Source of the DNA: Cochliopodium minus
Lineage: Eukaryota > Discosea > Himatismenida > Cochliopodiidae
DNA length: 54,140 bases
Direction: 5' to 3'
Assembly: GCA_024220525.1 (NCBI GenBank)
Contig: JAMYWO010000147.1
Location: 35,833 to 89,972, forward strand
The position numbers and the translations under genes were made by a program. The notes under the pieces are model-generated. The model saw only the letters and a list, made by a program, of their open reading frames with translations, was not told the DNA's origin and made no database searches. Shown here in pieces: positions 44,815-54,140 of this stretch (the first letter of the stretch is position 1; each line of letters opens with the position of its first letter).

Positions 44815-46099
44815 ATGAAACTTAAAAAATTGACTGCATTCAAAAATAAAAACAATATATTTCTCAAGAACAAAAGTTTTTTCAGTACATCTTTAAAAGG
44901 AAGAGTTGCATGTGTCACTGGTCAGAAATTTAAAAAAATTGTATTTTTTATTTTTTCTTTTTCAATCATCAAATAGGAAGCACAGCTGGTAAAATTAATA
45001 AATCAACAGAACATTGAATCATACTAAAATAAATCTAGGTATTGGTGAAAAAATTGCTGAATTGCTTGCTTTTAATGGATGTGATGTAATGTTGAATGGA
45101 TTATTGAGTGAGAATGATGGAAATGAAAAGGCAATGCAACTCAGTAAAAAAACTGGCTCAAAAATAAAATATCTCAAATCGGACATCTCCATCGCACAAT
45201 CTTGCAAAGATTTGGTGTTAGAAACTAACAAAGTATTTGGAAATGGGCCTCATATATTGGTCAATAATGGTAAAATATTTTTGAAAGTGATTAAAATATT
45301 AATATAATATAAATCGATCAAAAAATGCTTCAGGCAATCAATCATTTGATTTGTTAAAATCTATCAACAAATCTAATGATATTTCTTTCATTATATTATT
45401 TCGTTGAATTTAATTTATATTTTAAAAAAATTAAAGCTGGAATTCAACATGTATCACCAATAGAAGAATTTTCTGACAACATGTGGGAAAAAGGTATATT
45501 TTTTTGTTAGAGTTAAAGAGGAAAAAAATTCAACGAAATAAAAAAAAATGGAAAATAGTTATTGCAATCAATCTTTCATCTGTTTTCTATACAACCAAGA
45601 CTGCAATTCCATTCATGAAGAAGGAAAAATGGGGAAGAATTATAAACATCTCATCTGTTCATGGATTGATAGCATCTAAAGATAAATCCGCTTATGTTGC
45701 TTCTAAACATGGGGTTGTTGGTTTTACGAAAACCATAGCATTAGAATTGGCAGGATCAGGTAAATAATTATATTTCTCATTCAACTTCCATTTATAAATG
45801 TATATTATCTCCTTATATACCCTTTTTAATTGAATATCATTTTAGGTATCACTTCCAATACTATCAATCCTGGATGGGTCAAAACTGATTTGGTGAATGC
45901 TCAAATTAAGAAAAAATCTGAGGAATTAAAAATAACGATTGAAGAAGCCACTGATCTCCTTTTGAGAGAAAAACAACCATCAAGACAATTCGTCAATGTA
46001 GAGGATATAGGTAATTTTGTTGTTTTTCTTTGCTCTCCTTCTGGTAATCAAATGACTGGATCTTCTTATTTGATGGATGGTGGTTGGGTTGCATGTTAA
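44815..46099 (+). CDS. SDR, 3-hydroxybutyrate-dehydrogenase-like, with possible organelle presequence (6 exons)
   Basis: NAD(P)-dependent short-chain dehydrogenase, 286 aa. Exons: 44815-44920, 44977-44988 (12 nt), 45039-45269, 45437-45493, 45559-45759, 45846-46099. Rossmann motif TGSTAGIG is assembled from three exons. Then NNAGIQHVSPIEEF, INLSSVFYTTKTAIPFM, catalytic NISS, YVASK (Tyr-Lys), NPGWVKTDLV and the C-terminal MTGSSYLMDGGW. The long Ala-free helix QPSRQFVNVEDIGN and the IQHV.PIE.F segment recall bacterial D-3-hydroxybutyrate dehydrogenases. The N-terminal MKLKKLTAFKNKNNIFLKNK then SFFSTSL is basic, lacks acidic residues, and resembles a mitochondrial-type presequence. The substrate assignment is tentative; the related FabG and other SDRs cannot be excluded. 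Confidence 0.85.
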
Positions 46100-46439
46100 A
46101 TTTTGAATTAATCATTCTCCAATCTCCCAATCAAATAAATAAATTTTTTTTTGAATTCTTAAAATAATCAACAAATTCCATTCATTAATCCATCACTCCC
46201 TTTTCCATTCCTTTTCTTTCTTCATTTTAATGTCTCATTTTGAGTTTTTATTAAAAATATTCAAGAATAAAATGAGAAAAAAATTTTATTATTTTGCACT
46301 GTAAAAAATTTATGAAAAAAGAAAAATAATAAATAAAAAAAAAAAAAACTAAGTGAATAACTGCCTTAAGGAATATAACTTCTCTTTGGTGTTTGCATAC
46401 AACTTAATAGTTAAATATATTGAATAAAAAAAAAGAATA
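46100..46439. other. Intergenic spacer
   Basis: 340 bases of AT-rich DNA between the SDR stop and the proposed first exon of the ribosomal P1 gene. Presumably it includes the P1 promoter. No element is recognised. Confidence 0.45.
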
Positions 46440-47258
46440 ATGGTAAAAAACAAAATACTATATTTTTTTATAATAATAATTTTCCAAACAAAAATAATCT
46501 TTGTATTCTTATTATTTTCTCAAATTATATTAAATATATATATATATTTATTCATTTCAATCATTGAGATTAAATGAAGAACAAAATAAATACCAAATAA
46601 AAAACTACTTTAAAAATCTCTTTTCTAATTTTGAATAGTAATTTATAAATACAACTCTTTCATTATAATTATAAAAGACTAATTAATATTATAATATTAA
46701 TCTTTGATAATCTATTAGAGTGACGAGGATGATTTTATGAGTGGATTCGGACAAGTTGAAGACTCTTCTGAAGAGAAACCAAAAAAAGAAAAAGAACAAC
46801 CAAAACCAACTGCTACTACTACTGCACCAACCACTACTGCACCAGTTAAACCAAGTGGAGGAGGACAAGTATCTGCAGGACTTGATGATTTCAGACCAAT
46901 TATTGTCAAACAACAAAAAGATCAAATGGGATGCATCTTTGCTGCATTGTTGCTTCATGGAGATGGAGATAACAAGGTTGAAATTACCTCTGACAAATTA
47001 TTGAATATCTTGAGAGCATCAAGAATCGATCCTAATCCTTTCTTCACTAACTTGTATGCTGGAGTTTTGGCAACTACTGATATTAAAGAAATCGTTCTTT
47101 CTGGTTTGGGAGGTGGATCAAGCTCTGCTCCTGTCTCTTCTGGTCCTGTCACTTCTGCTCCTGTTGAAACCAAAGCTGAAGTTAAGGAAGCACCTAAGAA
47201 AGAAGAAAAAGAAGAAGAATCTGCATCCATCGGTGGATTGTTCGGAGATGATGACTAA
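46440..47258 (+). CDS. RPLP1-like: 60S acidic ribosomal protein P1 with N-terminal extension
   Basis: P-stalk protein of the large ribosomal subunit, which recruits translation factors. The body GCIFAALLLHGDG, KLLNILRASRIDPNPFFTNL, then ALATT-type helix and an Ala/Ser/Gly hinge is typical of P1. About 60 residues precede it (usual P1 starts only a few residues before this), rich in Glu, Lys, Thr and Pro. An in-frame acidic stretch SDEDDF lies upstream of the nearest ATG (46737), directly after a good acceptor (ag at 46717-46718). An ATG followed by gtaaaa at 46440-46442 would give a start-codon-only exon: exons 46440-46442 and 46719-47258, 180 aa. If this is wrong, translation starts at 46737. 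The C-terminus reads ASIGGLFGDDD in place of the canonical SDDDMGFGLFD. Confidence 0.8.
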
Positions 47259-47450
47259 CCTGCTCATTTTCTCTTTTTTTTAAAAAAAGAAATATATTTC
47301 CCCAAATAAAAAAATTTCTTTCAAAAAAACAAAGGTATTATTTGTAAAGTTGACTTATTCAAAAAAATGTTTTAGAGTGAGAAATAGGCAAATGGAGTAA
47401 AGTTGTACTAACTTTATTAAAAAAAAAAATTGAAATTGAAAAATCAAAAC

Positions 47451-47596
47451 ATGAATAATAATAAGGGAAAAGAATGCAAACATGAAGTAGTGATGAAAAA
47501 GATGAAAAATATAGTTGTATAAAATGCCAAGCAACATTCCATAATCCTCCTCCAAATGCAGAAATATTGGATAAATCATTGATGTATAGGGATTAA
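47451..47596 (+). pseudogene. Frameshifted copy of the 52-residue zinc-ribbon protein
   Basis: Close relative of the gene at 11583-11741. It starts with ATG at 47451 encoding MNNNKGKECKHEVV, shifts frame in an A5 run at 47496-47500, and continues as YSCIKCQATFHNPPPNAEIL, ending LMYRD and TAA at 47594-47596. About four codons are missing compared with the first copy near the shift. Without correction the product stops after about 23 residues. Either a pseudogene or a homopolymer sequencing error. It follows the ribosomal P1 gene by 192 bases on the same strand. Confidence 0.65.
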
Positions 47597-47761
47597 ATAA
47601 AGTGAATAAATTTGAAAAGAGAAAATAAATGGCTTTATTGTTCAAATCACCTTTTAATTAAATTTATATTCACCAAATCAAATACAAAAAAAATTGGAAT
47701 AAATAAAAGTTTTAATAACAACAAAACAAAATATTATTGAAGATAATCAGCCTTTTTCTTT

Positions 47762-50700
47762 TCAATCATCAGTAAGATCGACGACAACCTTCTTGTTGGA
47801 ACTGTTGTTCAAATCAGAATCCAACTTTCGCTTTTTGGGTTCGTCAGAATCTTTATCAGTGCCAACAAAAGAAAGATCAGGAAAGATTTTGACGTAATCC
47901 TCTTTGATATCCTTCAAAATGTTTTGGATCAAACTATCAACCCTCAAATAGTTCCTGTTGATAGATTTGTTACAAAAAGGACACTTGACCGTATGTTTTT
48001 TAATAATACTGTGAGCATCAAAAACATCCAAATGACCACAAAAAGTGAATCTGACAGGCAACACGATCCTGGACTGAGAATAAGGGCAAATGAGTGAAAC
48101 AGTCTTAAAAGTGATGGAAATCTCCGAGTTCTCATTCATTTTGAAGCTATTGTTCAGAATCTCTTTTGTTTCGATCTCGGTGAAGTTTTGGAGGATCATT
48201 TCGGTGTATTTCGGCTCGAAAGAAGGGTTTTTGATGAGCAGATCTGCTGGGCTGACTCCCGAATTGTCGTAGGAGTTGGGGTCAGCTTTGTTTTCGATCA
48301 GGAGTTTGACAAGTTCGTACAGGTTGTTTTCCACTATGTTGTTACATACGTAGTGCAATGCTGTTTTTGCGTTTACATCTGTTAAATTTACATCACCTAA
48401 AAAAATATTACATAAATAAAAATTTCAAATAAAAAAGAAAATTTAAATTAATTAGATAAAATTGACAACTTAAAAATAAAAATAAAAATAAAATAAAATA
48501 AAATAAAATAAAATTTAAATTTAATTAAAAATATGAATTAAAATAATAAAGATATCAAAACAATAAATTAATATAAATATTTATTAAAAATATGAAATAA
48601 GATATTAAAAAAATAAAATTATAAAATAAAATTTGTTTTTTAAAAATAAAAATGAAAAAATAAAATTTGTTAGAATGAAGATAGTTACACTTTTTTTGAA
48701 TGTAGTATTCAATATTTTCTTTTGATGGAGGAGTGTTAATGCATTCTTGAAGGAGAGAATCTTTGGAAACCTTCAAATTGGGGCGAAGTTTGTATTCGTA
48801 ATAAAATTTTTTGACATCTTCATTGACATCCTTCAAAAGTGTTGCAAAATCGAACAGGTTTGGGTCTGCATTGTATTTTAGTAAGGATCTTTTAAAAATT
48901 TAAGTTTAATCAAGAAATAAAATGATAATTTTCTTCTTATAAATTTAAAATAATTTTTTTTTTTGTTCAAAATAGCTTTAATAATAAAAATAAAGAAACA
49001 TTTTTTTTGGTTCATAATAATTTAAAGTATTCATATTTTATTTTTTATTCTAAATAATATTTAAAATCAATTTTAATATCATTTTATTTTCAAAAATTTT
49101 TTAATTTAAATATAAAATAATTTTTTTTTGTTATTTTCAAATATTCTAAAATAATTCAAAATGGTTTCATAATTTTTATTATAATAAATAATTTTAGTTT
49201 TTTTTTTTTAATATAATATAAAATAATTATTTTAATTAAAATTGTTTTAAATTTTTTTTTTATTTTCAAAAATTCTGAAAAAATTCTAAAATAATTCAAA
49301 ATTTTTATTATAAATTATTTTAGTTTTTATTTTTGTATTTTTCTTTCTTTTTCTTACTTAATGATATCAAGAGAAGCATCCTTCTTCTTGGACTCTTCAA
49401 ACAAAACATATTTGCCATGGTTCATCTTAACATTGGGATCGGCATTGTACTCCAAAAGCAAATTGAGGATTTCGACTTTCTCATGAACCAAAAAATTAGG
49501 TTCGGAAAAACGTTTGTAGATCAAATGAAAAGGAGAATTTGAAGAAGAGTTGAGGAGGTTGGGGCTGCATTTACGTTTTAGCATCACCTTGAGCATCTTG
49601 TAGCTGACGTCGCTTCTTTTACAGGCTTCGTGCAGGATGGTGGTCTTCTCGGTTTTGGGGGTGGTGGTGTGTTTGAGGAGGATGTCCAGGACTTCTACTT
49701 GGATCTTTTTTTGGCCCATCATGTTCCAAATCGCAGTATTTCCTTTCATAAATAATTTATCAAAATTTTTTATTTTTTTTTTTTAATTAAATTTTATATT
49801 TATTTTTTTATTATTTATTTTTTATTTTTATTTTTATTTTTTATTTTTGTTTTTGGTTTATTTTTTATTTCATATTTATTTATATTTTAAATTTTATTTA
49901 TTTTTTTATTTTTATTTTTTATTTTTATTTTTATTTCATTATTTATTTTTTTATAATTATATGATAAATTTTATATTTATTTTTTTAATTTTATTTTTTT
50001 ATTTTTATTTTTATTTTTTTTTTCATTTTTTTAAAACTTTGATTTTTTTATTTAATTCAATGAAATATTACCTTTTGCATCTTTTATGTTTGGATCAACT
50101 TTGTGGTTCAAAAGGAGGGAAACTTTCTCATAAGAAACATTCTTGTGGCCCAACGCCAAATTTAAAAGAGAAAATACCTTAGGATTAGGGTCCGCCTTCT
50201 TCTCCAACAAGAGACGGATCACCCTTGGAGAAGCAGTCTCGATGCTGTAAAGGATGGTTAGAGGTGTTTGGTTAGAAGTGTTGTACTGATTCATTTTGAT
50301 TCCGAAACTTAGAAAATGGGAGATGAGCTTGTGGTTGTGGTATTGGTAGGTGCAAAGAAGGTGGAGAGGCGTATTTCCGTTCATTCCGACGATGTTTGGG
50401 TCGAAATTGAATTTTTTTTGCAAGAAAAACGAGATGAAGTCGAGTGAGATTATATTCGCGTTCATGCCTTAATACAAAACAAAATTTTTAGGATATTTTT
50501 TTAAAAAAAAATTTTAAAAAAAAAAATTTAAAAAATAAAAAAAACTTATAAAAAACAATTTTAAAAATAAAAAATTTTTTTTTTTTTTTTTAAAAATAAA
50601 AACTAGAATTTTTTTAAAATAAAAAATATTTTGAGAAAACTTTTTTGGGAAATAAAAAAAAAGATGAAAAATAACAAAAAAATAAATAAAATTTTTACAC

Positions 50701-51587
50701 ATTATATGAAAAGGAGTATCTTTCTGACTGTTGAGAGAATGGAGCTGACATGATTTATGAGAAGAGTGGAGGATTTCGATCATTTTTTGATTGACATTTT
50801 CGTTGTTGCAGAGGTAGTGAAGAGAGGAGGGGTAAGAACATTTATCATCGCAAAGAATCTTAATGATTTCAGTAGAAACCTGTTTACTGATACAAGCATG
50901 ATACAAAATGGAGTTTTTGACTTCAGATTTATTCTTAGGTAATTTAGAATAGAGGATTTTGAAGAGAACATTTAACTTTTTTCTTTTGATATTGTTGTTT
51001 AGGAGCAAATAATGAAGGGGAATTTTTTTGTCATCATCAGGAGCATTCACATCTATTTTTCCGATCAGATGTTTGGCTACTTTGAGGGAGAAATGGTCCT
51101 GTTCTAGCAATAAGTGAAGACAGTTCCTCCCTTTATTGTCGAGAGTTTTGTAATTCGTATTTTTTTCGTAGAGCTGCAAAACATTCAGTTTGAGAGTTTT
51201 GTTTTGGCAAAGGAGATGGATGGGTGTTTGCTTGTATTTGTTGAGAGAGTTTGGATGAAACTTTTTAACAAATTGATGACAAGAAGGATCGATTATTTCG
51301 TTTTTGCATAGTATATGGAGAGGATTGTTTCCATCAGAGTCAGTGCTGGAGTTGATGCAATCAGGACACGATGTTATCAGTTCTAAAACTCTCGCTTTCT
51401 CTTTGATTGTACTTGAGCAAGCAGAATGCAAAATGAGATTATAATGAGATTTGTATTTTTTATTTTTGTGTATTTGAAAAAGGAGATCTATAATTTCAAA
51501 AGAAACACTTTTGTTGTTAAACAGTCTATGGTATATGTTTTGTTCAACTGTGCTGTTTATTTCTAGATTGGCAACTACAAGCTTCAT
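47762..51587 (-). CDS. Ankyrin-repeat protein with PIAS-type SP-RING and SUMO-interacting motif (candidate SUMO E3 ligase)
   Basis: Exons: 50699-51587, 50072-50467, 49358-49742, 48691-48888, 47762-48396; about 830 aa. The first four exons are an array of ankyrin repeats (GNNPLHILCKNE, QTPIHLLCQNK, GMNGNTPLHLLC, LLLEKKADPNP, LLLEYNADPNV). Exon 5 adds another repeat (NAKTALHYVC, LLIENKADPNS), then an SP-RING: SLICPYSQSRIVLPVR, CGHLDVFDAH, CPFCNK, with the four zinc ligands Cys, His, Cys, Cys of the PIAS/Siz family kept. The protein ends KKVVVDLTDD, a SUMO-interacting motif like the one in PIAS proteins. The exon 4 to exon 5 junction is one base out of frame; a one-base change in the A7 run at 48691-48697 would mend it. 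The 5' end abuts an n at 51588, so the N-terminus may be incomplete. Confidence 0.8.
49748..50040. repeat. T-rich repeat intron in the ankyrin-SP-RING gene
   Basis: The intron at 49743-50071 on the plus strand is almost all tttattttta-type repeat; the coding strand is A-rich here, unlike most introns in the window. No other signal is seen. The next intron (48889-49357, 469 nt) is also low-complexity but not tandemly repetitive. Confidence 0.7.
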
Positions 51588-51605
51588 NAATAAAAAATAA
51601 AAAAT

Positions 51606-51642
<37 letters not shown>

Positions 51643-51690
51643 AAATAAAAAATAAAAAATAAAAATTAAAAATTAAAAATTAAAATTAAA
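51588..51690. repeat. Single n plus AAAAAT tandem repeat at a scaffold join
   Basis: An n at 51588 is followed by about 15 AAAAAT-type units. The ankyrin-SP-RING gene begins exactly at its left edge, and the TLC-domain gene breaks off at its right edge. Same pattern as 21483-21559, so probably a join of two contigs through a simple repeat. Confidence 0.85.
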
Positions 51691-51701
51691 TTGTTTTTTA
51701 C

Positions 51702-53549
51702 ATAGGAATTCTCAAAAAAACGATGACCCCTAGACCCAAAGTAGAAGTGATGAGAGGAAAAATACCCTCAATGTCAAAAAATTTTGTCCAGTGCAACAAA
51801 ACGCCAAAAGGGACCTTAGAAAATTAAAAAATAAAAAATAAATTGTAAAATAAAATAAAATAAAAAATAAAAAATGTAAAATAAAATAAAATAAAAAAAT
51901 AAAAAATGTAAAAAAAAATACCAAAATTTCTGCTACCATCAAATGAACTGCAAACACTCTATAAGAATCAGTTAACTAAAAAAGAAAAAAAATAAAAATG
52001 AAAAAAATAAAAATGAAAAAAATAAAAATGAAAAAAATAAGAAAAAAAAAAAAAAATTATTAAAAAAAATTTATTAAAAAAATTTGTAAAAAAAAAATTT
52101 TGAAAAAAATATCTTACCATGGTTGCAATGTAACAAATGACGAGGGAGATGTGGTGAATGTACATAGGGATGTCAGGTTTTATGGTGAGTCCCAACAAAT
52201 CGGAGCTGATCAAAATGAAAGTGTCGTAAACGTAAAAGAGGGACAATGCATAGATGAGATACTCCATCTTTTCTGTGGTGTACAACCTTTTCGCAAAAAA
52301 AAAATAAAAAAAATAAAATTTTATAAAAATAAAAAAATAAAAAAATAAAAAAATAAAAATAAAAAAATAAAAAAATAAAAATATAAATAAAAAAATAAAA
52401 AAATAAAAAAATAAAAAATTTAATAAAAAATAAAGAATAAAAAGAATATTATTTTTTACCATACGTTGTCTGTGTTGAAGGCAATGACAAGTTCGATGAT
52501 ACCAGAAATGCAAATGTACAAGGCGTAGGTGGCTCTGGTGACTCTTTGGAACAAGTCGTTGAATCTATCATCCAAAAAAAAAAGAAAAAAATTTAATAAG
52601 ATTCTAAAAGAAAGCGGAATTATTTTTTATGGAGAAAAATGGGAAGAAAATTCAAACAGTATGAAAGGAGATAATTAAATAAATTTATTATTTCCAATTA
52701 TTTTTTTTTAAAATTTCATTTTTGGGATTATTTTCTTAATTTTAACCTTATTGAATGAATGCTAATCATTTTAATTTTATATATTTTAAAAAGGATCCAA
52801 AATTAATAATCATACCAATAAATTCTTCTATTCAAAAGAGATTATTGTATTTCAAAATAAAAATCAATTTAAGTTCAAATTTGTTTGGTATGATATTAAG
52901 ATTAAAGGTGATTTTTGATGTATATGAAACATGTTTCTTTAATATAGTCATATCTTTGATAATTGAGAATGTATTATTGAAGCTTATTTGTTTAGATTTA
53001 TATATCAGGTTAAATTATGAAATATATGATAGAATGGTTTTGATGATACGTATTATATTTAACTATCATTTGATTTCCTTTTACCTTGGACTATTTTCTT
53101 TCACATTACGATGATTTGCGGTGAATGGGATGATTCTCAATAGCTGCATCCCTCCATACTTTAAAGTTATGAACCACAATCCAGGAAGTATATTGTACAA
53201 AAAGATGAGTGATCCCCATCCCTCTATTCCCTTATAGGTCCCAAATAAATATATTCCCAATACCACCAATAAATATCCTCCAATTAAAGTAGGTAACTAT
53301 AATAGAAAAGAATAAAGTGAATATTGTTTATAAGAATAATATGAAGTTGTATACTTCTGAATTTCAATATTTACAAAATTATATCGTTATAAAAATAATT
53401 CAATTCCAAAAGAATATCATTTGCAGCATTATAAGATTATTTGGTTCATTAAGATTATTTTATTTTCTATCTTTCAAATTATTTAAAGATTTGAAGGAAT
53501 AATGAATTTGATGAAATCCATAATCAAAACTTACTTGTACTTTTGCCAT
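51702..53549 (-). CDS. TLC-domain multi-pass membrane protein (TLCD4/TMEM56-like), 3' end lost
   Basis: Exons: 53535-53549, 53085-53296, 52460-52564, 52118-52286, 51922-51975, <51702-51814; frame intact, 222 codons seen. The start is a 15-nt first exon (MAKVQ). Several hydrophobic segments are visible: LIGGYLLVVLGIYLFG, LYICISGIIELVIAF, YALSLFYVYDTFIL. The motif PMYIHHISLVICYIATM is the His-His motif of TLC (TRAM-LAG1-CLN8) domains, and VAEILVPFGVLLHWTKFF with VIVFLRIPM matches the ends of TLCD proteins. The family includes ceramide synthases and lipid-handling proteins; which role applies here is unknown. The last visible exon ends in a normal donor (AT|gtaaaa) and the remainder is lost at the join at 51588. 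Confidence 0.8.
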
Positions 53550-53746
53550 TCCAGATAATTTCGATCAATTTTTAATCTCTTTATTCAAATTTTTTTTATA
53601 TTTTTTATATTTTTTAATTTTTCAATAGAATTTTCTAAAATGTTGATTGAATGAAAGTAAGAAGATTGAATTATAAAGTAATTAAACTCGTCATGTGGAT
53701 TTGTTGAGTATATAACAATTTTCAAGAAAAAAGAATAAAAAAAAAA
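53550..53746. promoter_or_regulatory. Divergent promoter region
   Basis: About 197 bases between the TLC gene start (minus) and the ankyrin gene start (plus). AT-rich; no specific element recognised. Confidence 0.4.
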
Positions 53747-54140
53747 ATGAAAAAAGAAATAGTTGAAGAATATAAAAAAGTATCGCTTTAAAGATGGTAA
53801 AATAGAATACCAAACAAATCATATTTTTATTTTAAATTTGAATCAACATTAAAGAGGATTTTAAAGAAGGGGATTTTGATTTGGTAAAAATAGATGATAT
53901 TCAAATCTTGAAAGAAAAAATAAAAGGGGGGATATGATCCAAATAGAGAAAATAGACTCCAGGAAACTCCATTTTTTTATTGTGTATCCTTCAACACCAA
54001 CAAAGAAATAATAAAATATTTGATAGAAGAAGAAGTGAAATGTGATGTTAATGTTAGAGTTGTAGATGATCAGACTATTCTTCAAAATACTTGTGGTAAC
54101 GGAAAAAATGTAGAAGTGATAAAATATTTGATAGAAGAAG
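53747..54140 (+). CDS. Ankyrin-repeat protein, 5' end only, one frame break
   Basis: Start of a gene that runs off the window. Exon 1, 53747-53779, encodes MKKEIVEEYKK; the acceptor at 53855-53856 leads to DFKEGDFDLVKIDD. The reading frame breaks at a G6 run (53926-53931): with G5 it would read on as KIKGGYDPNRENRLQETPFF and then NTNKEIIKYLIEE, VKCDVNVRVVDDQTILQNTC and NVEVIKYLIEE. These are ankyrin repeats of the same style as elsewhere in the window. The repeated DNA word ataaaatatttgatagaaga (54010 and 54118) reflects the repeat helix. The break is a one-base indel, error or mutation. Confidence 0.65.

Noticed and set aside
1-54140. CRISPR arrays, prokaryotic operons, riboswitches or rho-independent terminators
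   Set aside because: No regular repeat-spacer array is seen and spliceosomal introns throughout show this is a eukaryotic nuclear genome.
1-54140. tRNA or rRNA genes
   Set aside because: No stretch of the GC content expected of tRNA or rRNA with recognisable conserved arms was noticed. A covariance-model scan would be needed to exclude a tRNA.

Overview
The window is nuclear DNA of a very AT-rich, intron-rich eukaryotic microbe. GT-AG introns interrupt almost every gene, TAA, TAG and TGA all act as stops (standard code), start codons sit behind A-rich leaders, and the genes are eukaryotic: a MAK5/DDX24 helicase, a Nup214/Nup159-type nucleoporin, ribosomal P1, an ABCG transporter, a Roco kinase and a PIAS-type SP-RING protein. 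The style of the ankyrin genes, an oxalate/formate-type MFS carrier and a short-chain dehydrogenase with a presequence-like N-terminus would fit a free-living anaerobic amoeboid protist such as an anaeramoebid. That placement is inference only. The sequence is a scaffold: long N gaps lie at 15827-16713 and 30488-30587, and single-n joins next to AAAAAT repeats lie at 21483 and 51588.

Layout, left part (1-23.4 kb): a family of carbonyl-reductase-like short-chain dehydrogenases (SDRs) on the minus strand has three intact copies (707-1898, 2281-3504, 17855-19065), one decayed copy (3536-4045) and one cut at a scaffold join (20810-21482). Decayed unidentified genes lie next to them (4497-5211, 19222-20110). 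Between these lie a small acidic/coiled protein, a nine-exon MAK5/DDX24 ribosome-assembly helicase (6244-11430), a 52-residue zinc-ribbon protein, an LRR-coiled-coil-RING/TRAF gene with one frame break, a peroxiredoxin-5, the C-terminal half of an MFS transporter, and an ankyrin gene entering a gap. The N-terminal ATPase part of an ABCG half-transporter follows (21568-23328).

Middle (24.6-41.8 kb): a secreted lysine/cysteine-rich protein built of four homologous repeats (24610-27136) converges on a Nup214-like nucleoporin (27179-32384). Next comes a 2226-residue Roco protein (32618-40807) with a degenerate kinase C-lobe, a Ras-like GTPase, LRRs, a degenerate Roc, a COR-like region and a TKL kinase. 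A 166-residue helical protein follows.

Right part (42.1-54.1 kb): an ankyrin-like gene; a tandem pair of related unknown genes (43446-44671); an SDR resembling 3-hydroxybutyrate dehydrogenase with a possible organelle presequence and a 12-nt exon; ribosomal P1 with a probable start-codon-only first exon; a frameshifted second copy of the zinc-ribbon gene; a large ankyrin gene ending in a PIAS-like SP-RING and a SUMO-interacting motif (47762-51587); a TLC-domain membrane protein cut at a join; and the start of another ankyrin gene.

The genes do not form an operon-like pathway. The most unusual items are the two-kinase Roco protein, the ankyrin-SP-RING SUMO ligase candidate, the four-repeat secreted protein, and the repeated use of 12-18 nt microexons to encode conserved SDR and peroxiredoxin motifs. 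Exon models were built by hand from frame continuity and splice consensus; no transcript data were available.
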